A stretch of 64,000 nt of DNA, taken from positions 1,612,001 through 1,676,000 of the forward strand of contig CANUEZ040000062.1 in the NCBI GenBank assembly GCA_948099385.1. Reading direction: 5' to 3'. Made by a program: the position numbers and the translations under genes. The stretch comes from Fasciola hepatica (taxonomy: Eukaryota; Platyhelminthes; Trematoda; Plagiorchiida; Fasciolidae). Position 1 is the first letter of the stretch, and each line of letters begins with the position of its first letter. The notes under the pieces are model-generated. The model did not search any database. It was not told the origin of the DNA and saw only the letters and a program-made list of their open reading frames with translations. This document shows positions 35,235 to 47,176 of this stretch, one piece after another.

Positions 35235-38190
35235 GTTTTTCGATACAAGAACGTCGTCCGCGTGTTCAGGGTCTGACACTTTCCCACTCGGGTAAAGTTC
35301 TGTGCCACTGTCACCACCTGACAAAAGCGCTGTCTCTATAACCGTATGAATCACAAAGTTAAAGAGAAAGGGAGAGAGGGGGCAACCCTGAAGTGCACCA
35401 CTCCTCGTGGTGAACTCGGATAAAAGGTCATTATAAGCCTAAACTCCGCTTCGGCTATTCATGTAAAGGAAGTTTATGACGGGAATGAATTTCCCAGGTA
35501 CACCCTTCAATAAGAGGCAGCGCCAGAAAACTGTGCGGTCGACTGAGTCGAAGGCCGATTTAAGATCAAGAAAAACGGAAGCAATTGGCCTGAGGAAGGT
35601 GTGTCTATGTTCCAAAATTTGTCAAAGTGTGAAGATGTGATCAATACAACCTAGACCAGGTCTAAACCTAGCTTCACTCGCGCGCGAGCACTGCTCGCGA
35701 GCGTTAGATGAGCGGTGAAGAATAATACCAGCGAGCAGTTTGGATGCGACGCTAACCAAACTTATTCCCCTGTGATTTTCACAAGAAGACCTGTCGCCTT
35801 TCATATAAATCGGTACGATCACCAATTCACATCAACTCTTTGAAACTTGTTTCTTCTCCCATATCAAACCGAGGAGTTTCGTCAACTCCAGTAAAAGTGT
35901 TCGGCCACCGTCTTCAAAAAGAGACAGAGGCAATCCATCCGATCCGGCAGTCTTATGTCGTTTAAGATAGCTTATGTTACGGTGAACCTCAGTTTCTGAC
36001 GGAGGACTGGCATTTACAACTAGAGCTGTAACCATGGCGCTAGTTAGCAAACCTGTCCAGGACAAAGGCCAGCTAAACGGATTCTCGAAGTGCCCCGCCA
36101 AAAAAACTAGACGATGCTCCTGATTTTAAATTGGTGATCCGTTCGCCTCTTTGATCACTTCACAAAGGCCTGGCTTTTGTAGGCCGGTATTTTTGATTGG
36201 TCGGAGAAGGTTGCAGCTTTTTCCATCTCCCTACACTTCACAATCCATCTGTCCTCGCGGTTTTTTTTTCTAGGGCTACGAATCAATTGGTTTTTGAAGC
36301 ATATCCTTGCCTCATCATATCTGGAATCCGGGAGAATCGATCTGCGTACATCTAACAATGCAACTGAGGATACAGATATCCATCAATTCTGCGTGTGTCT
36401 AGTCGTTGGACCTTGGACAGCATTAATAGCCTCAAATAGAACCTGCTTAGTTTCTGTCCATCGCTCTTCTGAATCCTGAGCGCCGATGTCCTGGTGGATA
36501 ATTCTGCTTGGGAGGCAGATCGATAGTTATCGTCCATTAGCAGCCACGGGAGCAGTTGGCTTTGATGTTGTTTCGGCCACTGGCGAGACGTAGGATGAAT
36601 CAAGCTCGGACAAGAGCGTGATCAGTGTCTACAGAAGTGGACCAAAATGACTGACAGTGTTGAATTGATCCGCGCCAGCGGTAACCGATAATAATGTGGT
36701 TGATCTGAGTTCAACACTGTTAAGGCACAAGATGTCAGATGTTATGCGCGAAATTTGTACTCGCTAGGGCTAGTCCATGGTTAGAACATAGTTGGATGAG
36801 TTGGTCACCGTTATCGGTTCCATCGGCTAGAACGCCAAATCAGCCTCCTTCATTCCTCCCCATTTTGTCTTGGCTTACAACTTGCATGCTGAAATCACTA
36901 GAAATAACCAGCATGTCCGTAGACAGCACTCTGCGGAGCAGTCCAGAAATTCTCGGTAGAATTCGCCTTTAGCCTTGGGAGAGCATTAGTCGGTTGGAAT
37001 ATGCAAAACACGACAGACGGGCATCAGTGCTTTAGTTTGTTGCCGTTGACATGCACAAAACCATTTAACCGAACTGCATACAGATTGAGATCCAGTCAAG
37101 CAGTGCACATTCAGCTTTCTTGCTCAAAGCGATGCCAACGCCAGCCTGACCACGAGCACTATATACTGAATCACCCTACACGTGAAGAGTAAAACGAGAA
37201 TCCAGACTCATATTTGGTGATCGAAGTGTTAACACTGAAATTGGGTCGTGTACGGATGTTTCGGAGACACAGCACACATCTATTTTGAAGGTTTCAAGAG
37301 TTGTAGATAGAGTAGCCTGTTTGCCCCGTTTGGTAAAGTGTGCAGGCGTTGAAAGCAGCTGAGTGAATAGAACGCTTGGGTCGGATTATCGATTCTTCAT
37401 TCCCCTCTTTCTCCAAGTTTTGCTCCTACGTAGAGCTACAAGTTCTTGGTCACGACTCGTTGTGGCTTTCCATACCGATTTAGAACTGGATGGTAAAGAA
37501 CGAAGAACAGAGAGAAATGTTTCCCGAGGGACTGCTGGAAATCTTGGGTACCTCATACTTCGTGGCTGTCCACACCACAGAAGGAGTTTTTCTTTAAGAA
37601 CCCTAACAGGAGCTTTTAATTAAAAGGTCAGCCACAAGGCAGTGTAGCGTTAATTCTGTACGGGAAAGTGACCGGAGCCCTTCTGGTCTGTCATGTCCGA
37701 CCTGATTGTTACATGCATTCTGTCTTGCCTTCGCTGTTGCTTTCTTGTCGATCCGCGTTTTGGATTCAGTCGTTAGTCGCATTCACGTAGTGGAGCAAGC
37801 TGAAAGTGAACGGGGCAGCATCCTATGCACCGGGGAACTGCCCCGGGTAGGCAGACGATATCTGCCCAATGCATCGCGACTACTTCTCCCATCGTCGAAA
37901 GAAACCCCAAGTACAGCATTTTTACGTCGATCTAGTGGAGGTTTTCACACTAGTAAACTATTTCCCTTCGTGTTTTTCGCTTGAGTGTGAGGGCATAGAG
38001 CTTAGAACCATGTGCTGCTCATCAACTGGTTCAGAGAAGTGATACTGTCTGGCCTCTACCCATCGACCTATGAGTCACAATTGCATCCCCAGCTTAAAGA
38101 AGCTATCCTGCATACTTATTTGAGTCATGGAGGCACGCAAGCCATCACACCACGTCAAGGGGCAGTCTCATCATGCTCAATGGGGTTTAT
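35235..38190 (-). mobile_element. LINE C: 3'-truncated RTE-like retrotransposon, sister of LINE A
   Basis: The minus strand runs leader (38190-37400), endonuclease (37350-36780), linker, then RT (36101-35240). It aligns with LINE A over about 2.8 kb, including the leader ('catcaactggttcagag' at 38013 and 3543). RT motifs are YLKRHKTAGSDGLPLSLFED (36000-35940), SCENHRGISLVSVASKLLAG (35780-35730) and FRPGLGCIDHIFTL (35665-35625). The element stops shortly after the catalytic box, which reads HADD at 35253-35264 where YADD is expected. The thumb and C-terminus are missing. Confidence 0.85.
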
Positions 38191-38329
38191 GTTGTGACAA
38201 TTTGTTTTTGACCCGCTGGAAAACTTCCCTTCTGATTCTCAACGGTTATTCTCTGTCCCATGTTTTGCATGGGTACGTGTCTGTACTTTGTACCGAGCTA
38301 TCGGTGAGTGGTGTGTGGGACTGATGAAT

Positions 38330-38545
38330 CTTTGATTGGTTGACTATCCTTTGGACTCCACGTTTCGTGCACAATCCTCAGGTCATCCGACCAACCTGCA
38401 CTCGGAAGCACCAGATTCGAGTTTTGCTCTTGTTAGAGCTCATCAGGGGTGCGTATTATCTGCCACACCCAGGGTTTGAACCCGGGCCTTTCCAACTCGA
38501 AGGCGTGTGTGTTATCACTGCGTCACCCCGCTCCCGTTCGGACTT
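38330..38545 (-). mobile_element. SINE copy 3 (inverted), hammerhead core mutated
   Basis: The minus strand repeats the layout of copy 1: A box (38515-38525), intact B box GGGTTCAAACCC (38472-38483), hammerhead region (38408-38452) and the tail through a block that reads as 'agattcatcagtccc' (38318-38332). It lies head-to-head with copy 2, whose core starts about 400 bases away. It has no TA tract at its 3' end and lacks the upstream flank shared by copies 1 and 2. Confidence 0.8.
38408..38452 (-). ncRNA. Hammerhead motif of SINE copy 3, probably inactive
   Basis: The CTGATGA strand is intact and stem II is stronger than in copy 1 (GCTCT / AGAGC, five Watson-Crick pairs). The following core strand reads AAAA where GAAA is required, removing G12, the general base. 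The base pair of stem I next to the core is a C/T mismatch, and stem III has a C/A mismatch. Loss of cleavage is expected. Confidence 0.75.
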
Positions 38546-38825
38546 GTAACATGCAAGTAGTAGTGATCTTCCGCCGGGGGACTGAGCGTGTTCGATCTGC
38601 AAAAGCACAATAGAAGAAAAATCTCCATGAACCTCAGTAAGTGTATCAACGGCACCAACACTTAAATTACTCGAACAACTATATGGCGGCTTACAACCTG
38701 GCCATTACAGGCTGACCCGAATCGCCAAGGTAAGCTCGATCAGATATCGACCTCTGTGACTCGCCCGGCATTTTATGTTATAATCCGAATGCATCAGTAT
38801 TTTCATAATCCTTTAAAAATCAAAC
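38546..38825. other. Spacer between inverted SINE copies
   Basis: About 280 bases with no recognised feature. Confidence 0.4.
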
Positions 38826-39162
38826 GTCCAGTGGGAGGCATTTGCTTAGAGTTAACTGGTCAGGTACCGTGTCTCCATTTGGAGCTGTCAGGTATTTCTG
38901 GCTGTCATAGCGGACGACATCTAAACAAGCTCAACTTGGTGATTCGCATCCTCCCGAACGGAAGCGGGGTGACGCAGTGGTGACACATACGCCTTCGAGT
39001 TGAAAGGGCCCGGGTTAAAACCCTGGACATGGCAGACAATATGCACCACTGATGAGCTCTAAAAAGGGCGAAACTTGAATCTGGTGCTTCCGAGTGCAAG
39101 TTGTTCGGATGACCTGAGAATTGTGAGTGAAACGTAGAGTGCGAAGTACAATCAACCAATCA
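38826..39162 (+). mobile_element. SINE copy 2 with hammerhead ribozyme
   Basis: Closely similar to copy 1 over 330 bases, from 'gagttaactggtcaggtacc' to the TA tract. The A box is TGACGCAGTGG at 38970-38980. The B box is damaged (GGTTAAAACCC, 39013-39023). The hammerhead follows at 39043-39087. The 3' end passes into a short TA tract. Confidence 0.85.
39043..39087 (+). ncRNA. Type I hammerhead ribozyme in SINE copy 2
   Basis: Stem I (GCACCA / TGGTGC), CTGATGA, stem II (GCTC / GGGC), GAA and C17 (39081) are all intact. Stem III reads ACTTGAAT, with one C/A mismatch and a G-U pair where copy 1 has the perfect ACTCGAGT. Cleavage would fall between 39081 and 39082, probably less efficiently than in copy 1. 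Confidence 0.82.
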
Positions 39163-39163
39163 G

Positions 39164-39186
39164 TATATATATATATATATATATAT
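39164..39186. repeat. (TA)n tract abutting SINE copy 2
   Basis: A 23-base TA run directly after the SINE tail. Confidence 0.95.
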
Positions 39187-40440
39187 CGACAGTTTTCCTC
39201 CAAATGTGACGAGACCAATGGTTTGTAGGAGGTGTTGAGTAGTTTTAAACGCGTGTACAAATTGCAGTGGATGACGAAATTACTTTAATTCAGCTACTGG
39301 AGATAAAGCAAAGATTGTTGATCAAGCGCGAAACGCACGAATTTGATGATTCCCTTTAAGTATGGGCATAGGAGATGGGCGTTTCTTATTATCAAGTGAA
39401 ACTGTTGGAATATAGCATGGATTGTGTCGCCACGACTTGATCAAGCTCTGTGAAGCAGTGAGAAGGGTTTGAAATATTCTGGGTGTTGTCCCACGTTTGG
39501 TAAAAAATCGTGCAGGGTGCAGAGTTGTAAGCCACTGCTGAGTGATCAGAAATCCAAATTATTAGGTTTAGACCTCCTACATTTATCATAAAATAGCAAC
39601 TGTATGGCATAATTTTCATCCATTGACACATAACTCTAGAACATTCCATCGCAAGCCTACTCCTCCATCACTGTATAATTCTAGTAAGCATTTTTCCATT
39701 ACCTTACACAAAAGAGTTCGCCAATATGCCATCAAACAGTATCTAACCTTATATCACCACTTACAGCGTCATATCTATCACCGTTGTTTCAACGACGACG
39801 ATTTCCCGAAATCGCCGGATGGCTTCTTCTTCTGAATTGAGTCTTCGTGAATTGTCGAACTAACCTCTCCTATGTGACAGTAATATGATTATGGCATGCG
39901 GAATTTTTGCAACAATTCTTTAGGGTTAGAACGGTAAATCATTTGGATCTTCAGTTTGTTTTAGGCCTCTCTAGTGGGTAATACGTATACTCATTGTTAC
40001 TGATTTATATCGCTGACCTTCGATAATTCTCCTCGGCTGGTTATCAAAGGTGTCCAATCGAAACGCCGAACACCGCTATCACGATTTGACTGACACTTAG
40101 TTCGTCTTTTTTCCGCCTGTTTTGGGCGATGTCTAACGGTATGGCTTTTGTAGGTTTGATCAGTCATAGTGATGAATTTGATAGCAGTATCCGATTAAAT
40201 TGAATGCACGATTTCAGGACGGCGAGATCCTAAGCGTTCTTTCAAGTGGCAGGATGGATTGTTCAAATGTCAGTACATAGTCAATAAAACTCAACGAAAT
40301 AACGTTCGACCAATGAGCAGTACTCTCTAAGTATCCTGCAAAAATTACAGATAACTTCGAATGCTCGATAATCCAGTATCGCAACGAAGAAATGTAAATC
40401 TAAATGCTGCGTAAAACAGTTTTTATTGGTTCTCAACAAT
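39187..40440. other. Spacer; one weak exon-like frame
   Basis: At 39640-39835 a plus-strand frame (RTFHRKPTPPSLYN, ending PKSPDGFFF and a stop) follows an AG at 39638 and could be a terminal exon. No family is recognised and no partner exon was found. The rest shows nothing. Confidence 0.3.
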
Positions 40441-40444
40441 AATT

Positions 40445-40556
40445 TGTTTTATTTTTGTTGACTGACTGTCCTTCGGACTCCACCTTACACGAACAAACCT
40501 CGGGTCGTCTGACCAAGCCTACACTCGGAAGCACCAAACTCGAGTTTCGCTCTTGT
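40445..40556 (-). mobile_element. SINE copy 4, 5'-truncated inside the ribozyme
   Basis: On the minus strand the repeat begins within stem II of the hammerhead (AAGAGC then GAAAC, ending at 40555) and runs through ACTCGAGT, TTGGTGC and the SINE tail to about 40445. The pol III boxes and the CTGATGA strand are absent. The cleavage triplet is GTT in place of GTC. Confidence 0.75.
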
Positions 40557-43500
40557 TCTATCTTTCTGTTTGTTACGTAAACAATGATTACCAGTCCCAT
40601 TGCCCATAGTCAGGATGACATTTCCTATGTGAGTTCTGAAAAATAAACAGAATAAGTTTTTGTCGACGCTTACACTAAAACACCTTTATCCACCTCAACC
40701 CAGAAACTATACTCAGAATGCTAAACTGAGTAGATGATGACCTTGTATTTCTGTGAAAGAATAACCTAAAACTTTGGAATTCCTGTAGCCATCCTACTCA
40801 TGTTAAACGACCGTAACGTTTCAAAGATGAAGGGCGCATGGTCAGTGCACAAACAGAAGAACTATCATTATTGGATGTGTGCATAATATGATAGCCCAAG
40901 TATTTTCTGAGATTGCGAGGAAGTCAGATCAGACGTATATCCTAGCTGCCTCATGCAGTCCATTGCGTCCTTGAAAAGTTTGAGTGCCAAATCACATTCT
41001 TTGTTGATTTAAATTATCATTATGTGTGGCACTCTTATCTACGCACGTTGTTCAATATTTGTCGTCCAATATATCAGGCCCCGTAGTAATTTTTATCATA
41101 CGCATAGTGCGACACATCCCCATCGGCATGTGAACACATAGTTTCTCTGTTTTGCATGTTGCCAAAGCCAAAAGCACCTCAGTTCAACGTCCGCATTATG
41201 ATTCATCCTAAACCAATTTTCAAATTGTTATTGTGTTCAAAAAAATTGTGCCTTCTGATGATCGTGCCCAGCCCAGCGGTATCCAAAAGAATACAACACT
41301 GATTTTTGCTAAATATTTGTGTGTGCACTATTTGTTATTGACTATGGGATACAAATGGGTCATTGGACGAGAGTCATTATGCTTTGAGTAATCCATTTTA
41401 TAGCTGTCAAATTTCACAGTACTTTGCTTCCGTCAGAAAATATATATTCTTTCTTGCAGGTGATAATTGTTCTTTTCAGCTAAATTTTTTTGTTTATTGG
41501 AAGCTACTTTGTGTGATTAGAAAATAACTGTACACCTTGAGTTCAAGTATCAAAATAGTACAAGTATACACCAGAGTAAAGCGAATTCATTCCAGCCTCG
41601 GGATGGATCTGAAAAACACATGTATTACTATGCACTGAAGGGAACATAAGTTGAGACTATTGGGGCGAATTTCAGCGACTAAAAACAGCAAAAAATAGAA
41701 TGGGGTCAACCGTTCAACAGAAATGCGAAAATTCGTGAAATTAATGACACATGCATGCAACAAAATAGTCTCTAATTGTTTAGTAGATAATCGTTTGAGA
41801 ACGGAGGGAGTTCCTGTCAAGTGGTTTTGACAAATAGGATTGTGATTGAAGAGAGGGAATAACATCAACGGACGGACTTTCAGTCACGAAAATAATAGGC
41901 GCGATTGTGAAAACATTCGTGTCCGTAGGTAAGTAAAATGTAAAAAAGCTCTGGTGTCAGCTTTCCGCTGATTAAAAATCCGGATCTTGTACGAGTTGCG
42001 TCACTGAACGCTCAACCTTGCTTCATTGTCTGTTTCAGGTTTGTCATCATTTCCCTATGTATGGGTGCGAGAGAGGGAGGGAGCCTTGCAGAGATAGACC
42101 TCTCTGGCCGGATTAGTAAAATCTTTAGTTTTAGAAGTTTGGTTGTTGTGCGCTACTTCGCATTGTCCTAAAACAACCGATGGCATGTAGGCATAGTCTT
42201 AGACATGGAGATGATAGGCTGGTCCATTTGGTTCTCGCTCTTTTGTGCGAATTTGAGGTTGATTGTTTGCTCAAAGTAAATTGCACAAATATATTCCAAT
42301 TAATGGTTGTTAACGGCTGTGCTCGTAGGTGGTAGACAGTAATCCCCGCTATCGTCCTGCTGGTAACTGCACCTAAGCTATTGGGGCCTTATGTGGTTCT
42401 CCACTCCAAATCTCAGGTTCTGGTTGCCGGCTATACCTAGAAGTGCAGTGGGCCTTCGAAGCCATGAGTTATACCCCTACCACTACATTCATAGTCAAGC
42501 ACGTAATAAATTGGTCACTTATTTCCAGCGAAAAAAAAGCTCTTGGAGGGTTGTCCTGAATAGAATGGATGCAGAGGATCACTATATCAAAACCATCCTC
42601 TATTTTTTTCCCACACATAAGGAAACTGCCACAACATGGCATTGAAGAAAAACCATCCGTGGGCTAATTAGTCTTACCACATTGTCGATGCGTTGGTCGA
42701 AAAGAAGAACTAATGTATCTTTTCTTTGATCAGAACTAATCATAGCGAGATTATTAATGTGGACAACGAAGAATTATCCCATTAGTCTGTAGAACAAATG
42801 AGAACAACCAAGTTATTCCAGATAAACATCCCGTATTAGGAAAGTTCTCTGCTGAGGGGATTGTCAGTTCGACTGCCGTTAGTTATGGTGGTTAACCACA
42901 TGATATCCAACGATTTCCCACGGTAATCTTAGCGCTTTGGTTTCGCCACGTGCATCTAAATCATTGAAAAAAATGCAAGACAGGTCTAGCACCAATAAAT
43001 TACCATTCAAGCTGATCATATCTAAAATTGTTTATTGTTTGGCAATCTAACTTCAATTGCAAACTACTCAGCTGCTTTTCAGAACTCATCAGTGTATTGA
43101 AGCTTAAAATGCGAAGACCTAATCTAGTTGTAGTGTAAACTGTCTACTAAACCAGTGGATCTAGCTTAGCTTAGCTCAGTACAGCGGGAGACTACACAGA
43201 AAAGCTAAAACAGTTACCACTTTGTATCCGGCGTTGATTCTCAGTTACCAACTTGAAAAGCCTGAAAATGCGTTTTATATGGATTTGAAAATCGGCATGG
43301 ATAAACAGTTGCAGAATGAAGTCTTCACGACAAGTACCCACTTTCGATCTCCAACCAGTGCTGATAATAATAACCGTTGCTTACAGCCATATGTACATCT
43401 CCCAATGCACTAAGATACCTCACTTACTCGAAACGTGTTTACCAGAGTTGTGGCAGCTGTGTTCACATGAAGTCGTTCCTGCAGTCCGGGAGCAGAAAGT

Positions 43501-44390
43501 CTCGATTCAGATGAACATGATTTCGATCTTTCGATTTGATAGCTCAAGACGTGTTGTGCTCATAAATTGAGTTTCAGTTGGACCTACCAGCCCGCGGCCA
43601 AAGAAATCAACAGACATGATCAGGCCTTGCGATTGATAGTACCATTGCATGTATCCTCCATCTTCAAACAACAAATGCTTTTGTATGATTCCTTCTTACC
43701 ACTTCAGGAGATCTGCTCGTTTACATACTACTTCCCGGTAAGAGAATTAAAGCTGCATAAAGATACGAATTTCATTGTTTGTTTTAGTCCAAACACAGCT
43801 TCATGTATTTTTATTGTAAATGAAAAATTAGACAATACGAAGAAAATGTTTCATTGTTGCATCACTATCAGCGAGTCTACAGTATTTTCTGCAACTAAAG
43901 GGTGGAACACCGTGGTTTAAGAGCCGTGTGTCGTAGTTGAAGAGCTGTTCATCAGCATCTCTTGGACTGACTATCCCACGCCTTGAGCAAGCAGTGGATT
44001 ATCGGATATTTGGCTCACACATCTAAGCGGATATTTTGGCGGGAATTTGAATTCCAACAAGTGTTGCAAATGCTAACGCGATAGCATCTTAAGGCCTAAC
44101 AAGAGTGTGAAGCCAAAGGTATCGCTTGCCTGTATAGAGATATTCAATTGCTACGACATGTGATTGCCGCTTTTCAATGTCGGTAAAGCCCAGACACGTG
44201 TTTTTACCTACTGTGGGCTTGATGTGCACCAGTGATTTAATTAGTTGACGCAATGTAAACACCATGCTGAATGGCGCATGTGAGGTGACAACCAACCATT
44301 GGTTTTGGGTGGATCTACGTCGTCCGGTCAGTTTCAACGTAACGTAATAGTGCGAGGATAGGCAGCTGTGTTACTCGTAAAAAGAATGAA
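40557..44390. other. Long stretch with no supported gene
   Basis: Open frames at 42391-42645 and 43222-43920 (plus) and 41587-41868 (minus) show no recognised domain. A short iterated 'cttagcttagct' lies near 43164. Nothing else is supported. Confidence 0.4.
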
Positions 44391-44393
44391 GCA

Positions 44394-45330
44394 TCACGGG
44401 AATGTCCGCTGAGGAAATGACAGAGGGGATGGTAATAATCGATTTGAACCCAGGAACGGAAGTCTTTTTAACCGAAGAAAAACTGTCAACAATGAAGATC
44501 TTAGGCACATTGTAAAATGTACCAGAAACGGCAAAGATTTGAAGGTGATATCTGAACATCTCGGAATAAGCATAAAAGCATGCAGAAGCATTGCAAAAAG
44601 GATCAGGAAACCGGGATAAAGCAAAGCCTCAAGGGAGGGGAATTTCCGGATGTTTTCGCTAAGCTGTGCAACATTGTGAAAGAGAACATTTCACTAACTC
44701 CATCGCGGAGTAAAACAATATTTGAGTCAAAATTCCTGGATTGACCATTAGGGTGACATCTGAAGATCGGCTCCTCAATAATCATGGCTACAGCATGAAA
44801 AAAACCTACAATCCAATCCGCTGAGCGCAACAACATTGATATCAAGTCGAAGTGCGCCCAATATACAGAATGGTTACAAGCGCAGGGAAGCTCTGTGTTA
44901 ATTTACGTTGACCTAACCAGTTACGAAGTTTGATGTTCTCGATAGATCGTACAATATGTTAAAAGTAAACCATATATGAAAGCCTTGCCATCAAATAAAG
45001 ATCCAAACCTGAATAGCATTGCATTTACTTCGACTCTTAGGATGCTACATTATGAATGTCACGAAATAATAAACAATCAGATTTTCACTAGATTTTTAGA
45101 AGCATGTTCATATCAGGTGAGCACTAAACAGCCCAGTACTGACTTAGTGTTTATCTTTGACAATGCTCCTATACATCGACGGGCATCTGAAGCTCGTCTG
45201 GCCGTTCGACATTTTTTACGCTTTCTTCCGAATGGTAGACCCCGTGTAACCGAATCGTTTTTTTTTTCTACCCAAGAAATGGGCATGACTTTGATCACAC
45301 TTGTCAAATCGAACCACGTCAGCGTCGGTT
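44394..45330 (+). mobile_element. Tc1/mariner-type DDE transposon relic
   Basis: Frame-broken plus-strand coding for a transposase. Near 44490-44600 is a helix-turn-helix segment (DLKVISEHLGISIKACRSIA). Near 44858-44930 is YTEWLQAQGSSVLIYVDLTS, matching the block around the first catalytic Asp (LIYVDE-like). At 45148-45235 is VFIFDNAPIHRRASEA, with the second catalytic Asp of the DNAPxH motif, then LRFLPNGRP where relatives have LPPYSPxLNPIE. The third acidic residue is not preserved in its motif. No terminal inverted repeats were identified. Inactive. Confidence 0.75.
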
Positions 45331-45425
45331 TGAGAATCGACCATCACATCTTTTTTCTGTCACAACTGTTTTGTATCACAAACACATTCTTTATCCAATT
45401 GACAGTCAAGTCAATGAGACAATGA
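44976..45425 (+). pseudogene. DDE transposase C-terminal half (degenerate)
   Basis: This 149-codon frame is open and carries the DNAPIHRRASEA motif at about residues 62-73. The stretch before it looks like the central part of the DDE fold, while the end (after LPNGRP) diverges into unrelated hydrophobic sequence and probably follows a frameshift. In relatives the enzyme excises and inserts the transposon at TA sites. Family level is Tc1/mariner-like; subgroup not resolved. Confidence 0.7.
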
Positions 45426-46535
45426 CTTGGCCAAGCGGGACATTAGGCTACCTGTTTCGTGGAATAGAAACCGGGCCATGTGGTGCACAGTTCCCTAATT
45501 TCATGGTTCTGTCGACCAGTCTGTGAACTATCCGCGAATAGCCATAGTACCTACTTCCACTCGCACTATATAAGTGCGCATACATCAGTGACCAGTTGTG
45601 TCAATCTTGTTGTCCAGTAGAAGCTTGATCTCTAATGTGGCCACCCGATCCTGAATCAACTTCCTTAAACTGATCTTATATTGGTTAATAAATACATGGA
45701 AAGAACACTGCAATCGATCTAGAAATCAAAGTCGATAGATTGGATGCAAACCGTGATGTCGGAATCGGGAATTTTAACACCTAAGTTCTTTCTGTTATGG
45801 GTATTTTGCATGTCTTGCAAGCTCGAAACTCAGTATTGTGTTTACTGTTAAGTTTCTCATCTCCTCCACTCCTCAGTAGAACTTGTACGCAATATTTATG
45901 TCTGAAAGGCGAATTTAGACTAGATTGAATGAACTCAACACTACAAAGTGAATTCGGTCAAAAGTCGATTGTCAGGTAATCAGTCACTTTCTATCCTTGT
46001 GAAGGACCACTGCGTAATAAACCATTTGGTCCTCGCTTGCGGCCTTAGAGAAAACGGCAGTATTCCAGCAGGTGCAAGGAAGTGGTGGTGGTTTGACAAC
46101 AACATACTGAAGCCTCAATATTTCTTCGTAAAAATCAATTCATGTCCAATCGGACTAGTATCCTTTTGAATCTAATTGGTTGCTATAACAACAGGTCAAC
46201 ACATTAGTCGGTTCTCATTCAGTCACGTATATCACTCACACATTGCTGACCAGGCGCTAGACGCGTCATTGTGCTACACGCAGGCAAATTGGCCCGACGT
46301 TTTTCAAACAAGCTTACGTCTCAGAGAGATTTCGACGACTTTCCTGTTTTGATCACTCGCATATAAACATGGTTATAACATACTGGAACGGTACTCACCT
46401 GAAGCATTGTTTTTCCAACCAAAGAGCAATCTCTCATTTCTATGATCTGATATGAATATCCACTTAGCTTGGTATAACCGCAAATCATTCAATCCAAAAT
46501 GCAATTCAAAGCAAATGAATACTTGATGAATCCCT
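45426..46535. other. Spacer without recognisable gene
   Basis: No motif or repeat recognised. Confidence 0.4.
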
Positions 46536-46540
46536 ATCGA

Positions 46541-46690
46541 CCGGCGGTGGTCAAGTAGTCATCACAGTGGGCTTTGGACCCTTCATTCCAGGGTTCGAAT
46601 CTGCGCGCCGCCGTGAGTCATCCCAATTGGCCGCCAACCCCTTCCTGAATTATTGTGCTATTGTTATATAATAAAAAGGATGCAACTTAA
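46541..46690 (+). mobile_element. Second tRNA-derived SINE family (or tRNA pseudogene with tail)
   Basis: The head folds like a tRNA: acceptor strands CGGCGGT and GCCGCCG can form seven pairs. GGTTCGAATC is a perfect B box near 46593. An anticodon loop CTTTGGA (TTG, Gln-like) sits between GGG and CCC. The T stem and part of the anticodon stem have mismatches, so it is not a functional tRNA. A tail of about 80 bases follows and ends AATAAAAAGGA, which looks like a SINE 3' end. It has no hammerhead. Confidence 0.6.
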
Positions 46691-46749
46691 AAGAAGAAAG
46701 AAATACTCGCGGTAAAATGTCCGTTCTCTCGTCACCTGTCTCATTTTAG

Positions 46750-47054
46750 CTTGGGATTTGCAAGCCAAGGAGCTGTACTTACTCGCCCAATCTGATCCCC
46801 TGTCGATTGAATGGCTTTGTTTGCCGATTGCTGTCCAAACGGATTTAGGCTGGCTGCTTCCGCTGAAGCCTCATTGGACAGCAGGCGGTCAGGCTTCCAC
46901 GTCCAACTCGATGCTGCTTCATCCACTCGCCCTAAATCGGACACCCCTCATTGATGTAGTCCCATTGCAACTCCGTTTGATTGCTCATAAATCTGCGCTC
47001 GAACGAGCAGAGCGTGAGATCGCTCTGGACGAATCATCAGTTAGAAAAATTGAT
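46750..47054 (+). CDS. Internal exon of an unrecognised host gene
   Basis: Follows a good acceptor (pyrimidine-rich 'ctcgtcacctgtctcatttt' then AG) and ends at an excellent donor (AAAATTGAT then GTGAGT). The open frame of about 101 residues starts WDLQAKELYLLAQSD, passes WLCLPIAVQTDLGWLLPL and ends ERAEREIALDESSVRKID. The mixture of leucine-rich and acidic/basic segments suggests an alpha-helical protein. The family is not recognised. It ends in phase 0, which does not match the exon at 55058 directly, so either another exon lies between or they are different genes. A SINE ends about 60 bases before the acceptor. Confidence 0.65.
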
Positions 47055-47176
47055 GTGAGTTATTTTTCTATTGTTGTTCGGCTACATAGATCATTTCATG
47101 AAATATTTTGCTTTTGCGGTAATTAGACCGAATTATCATATGGAATAATTATATTCGGATTGGAAACTGTTTGTGG

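Noticed and set aside
43080..43105. Hammerhead on the minus strand (CTGATGAG near 43.09 kb)
   Set aside because: No proper stem II or GAAAC strand with flanking complementarity.
46541..46612. Functional tRNA-Gln gene
   Set aside because: The acceptor stem pairs, but T-stem and anticodon-stem mismatches and a SINE-like tail indicate a tRNA-derived repeat.
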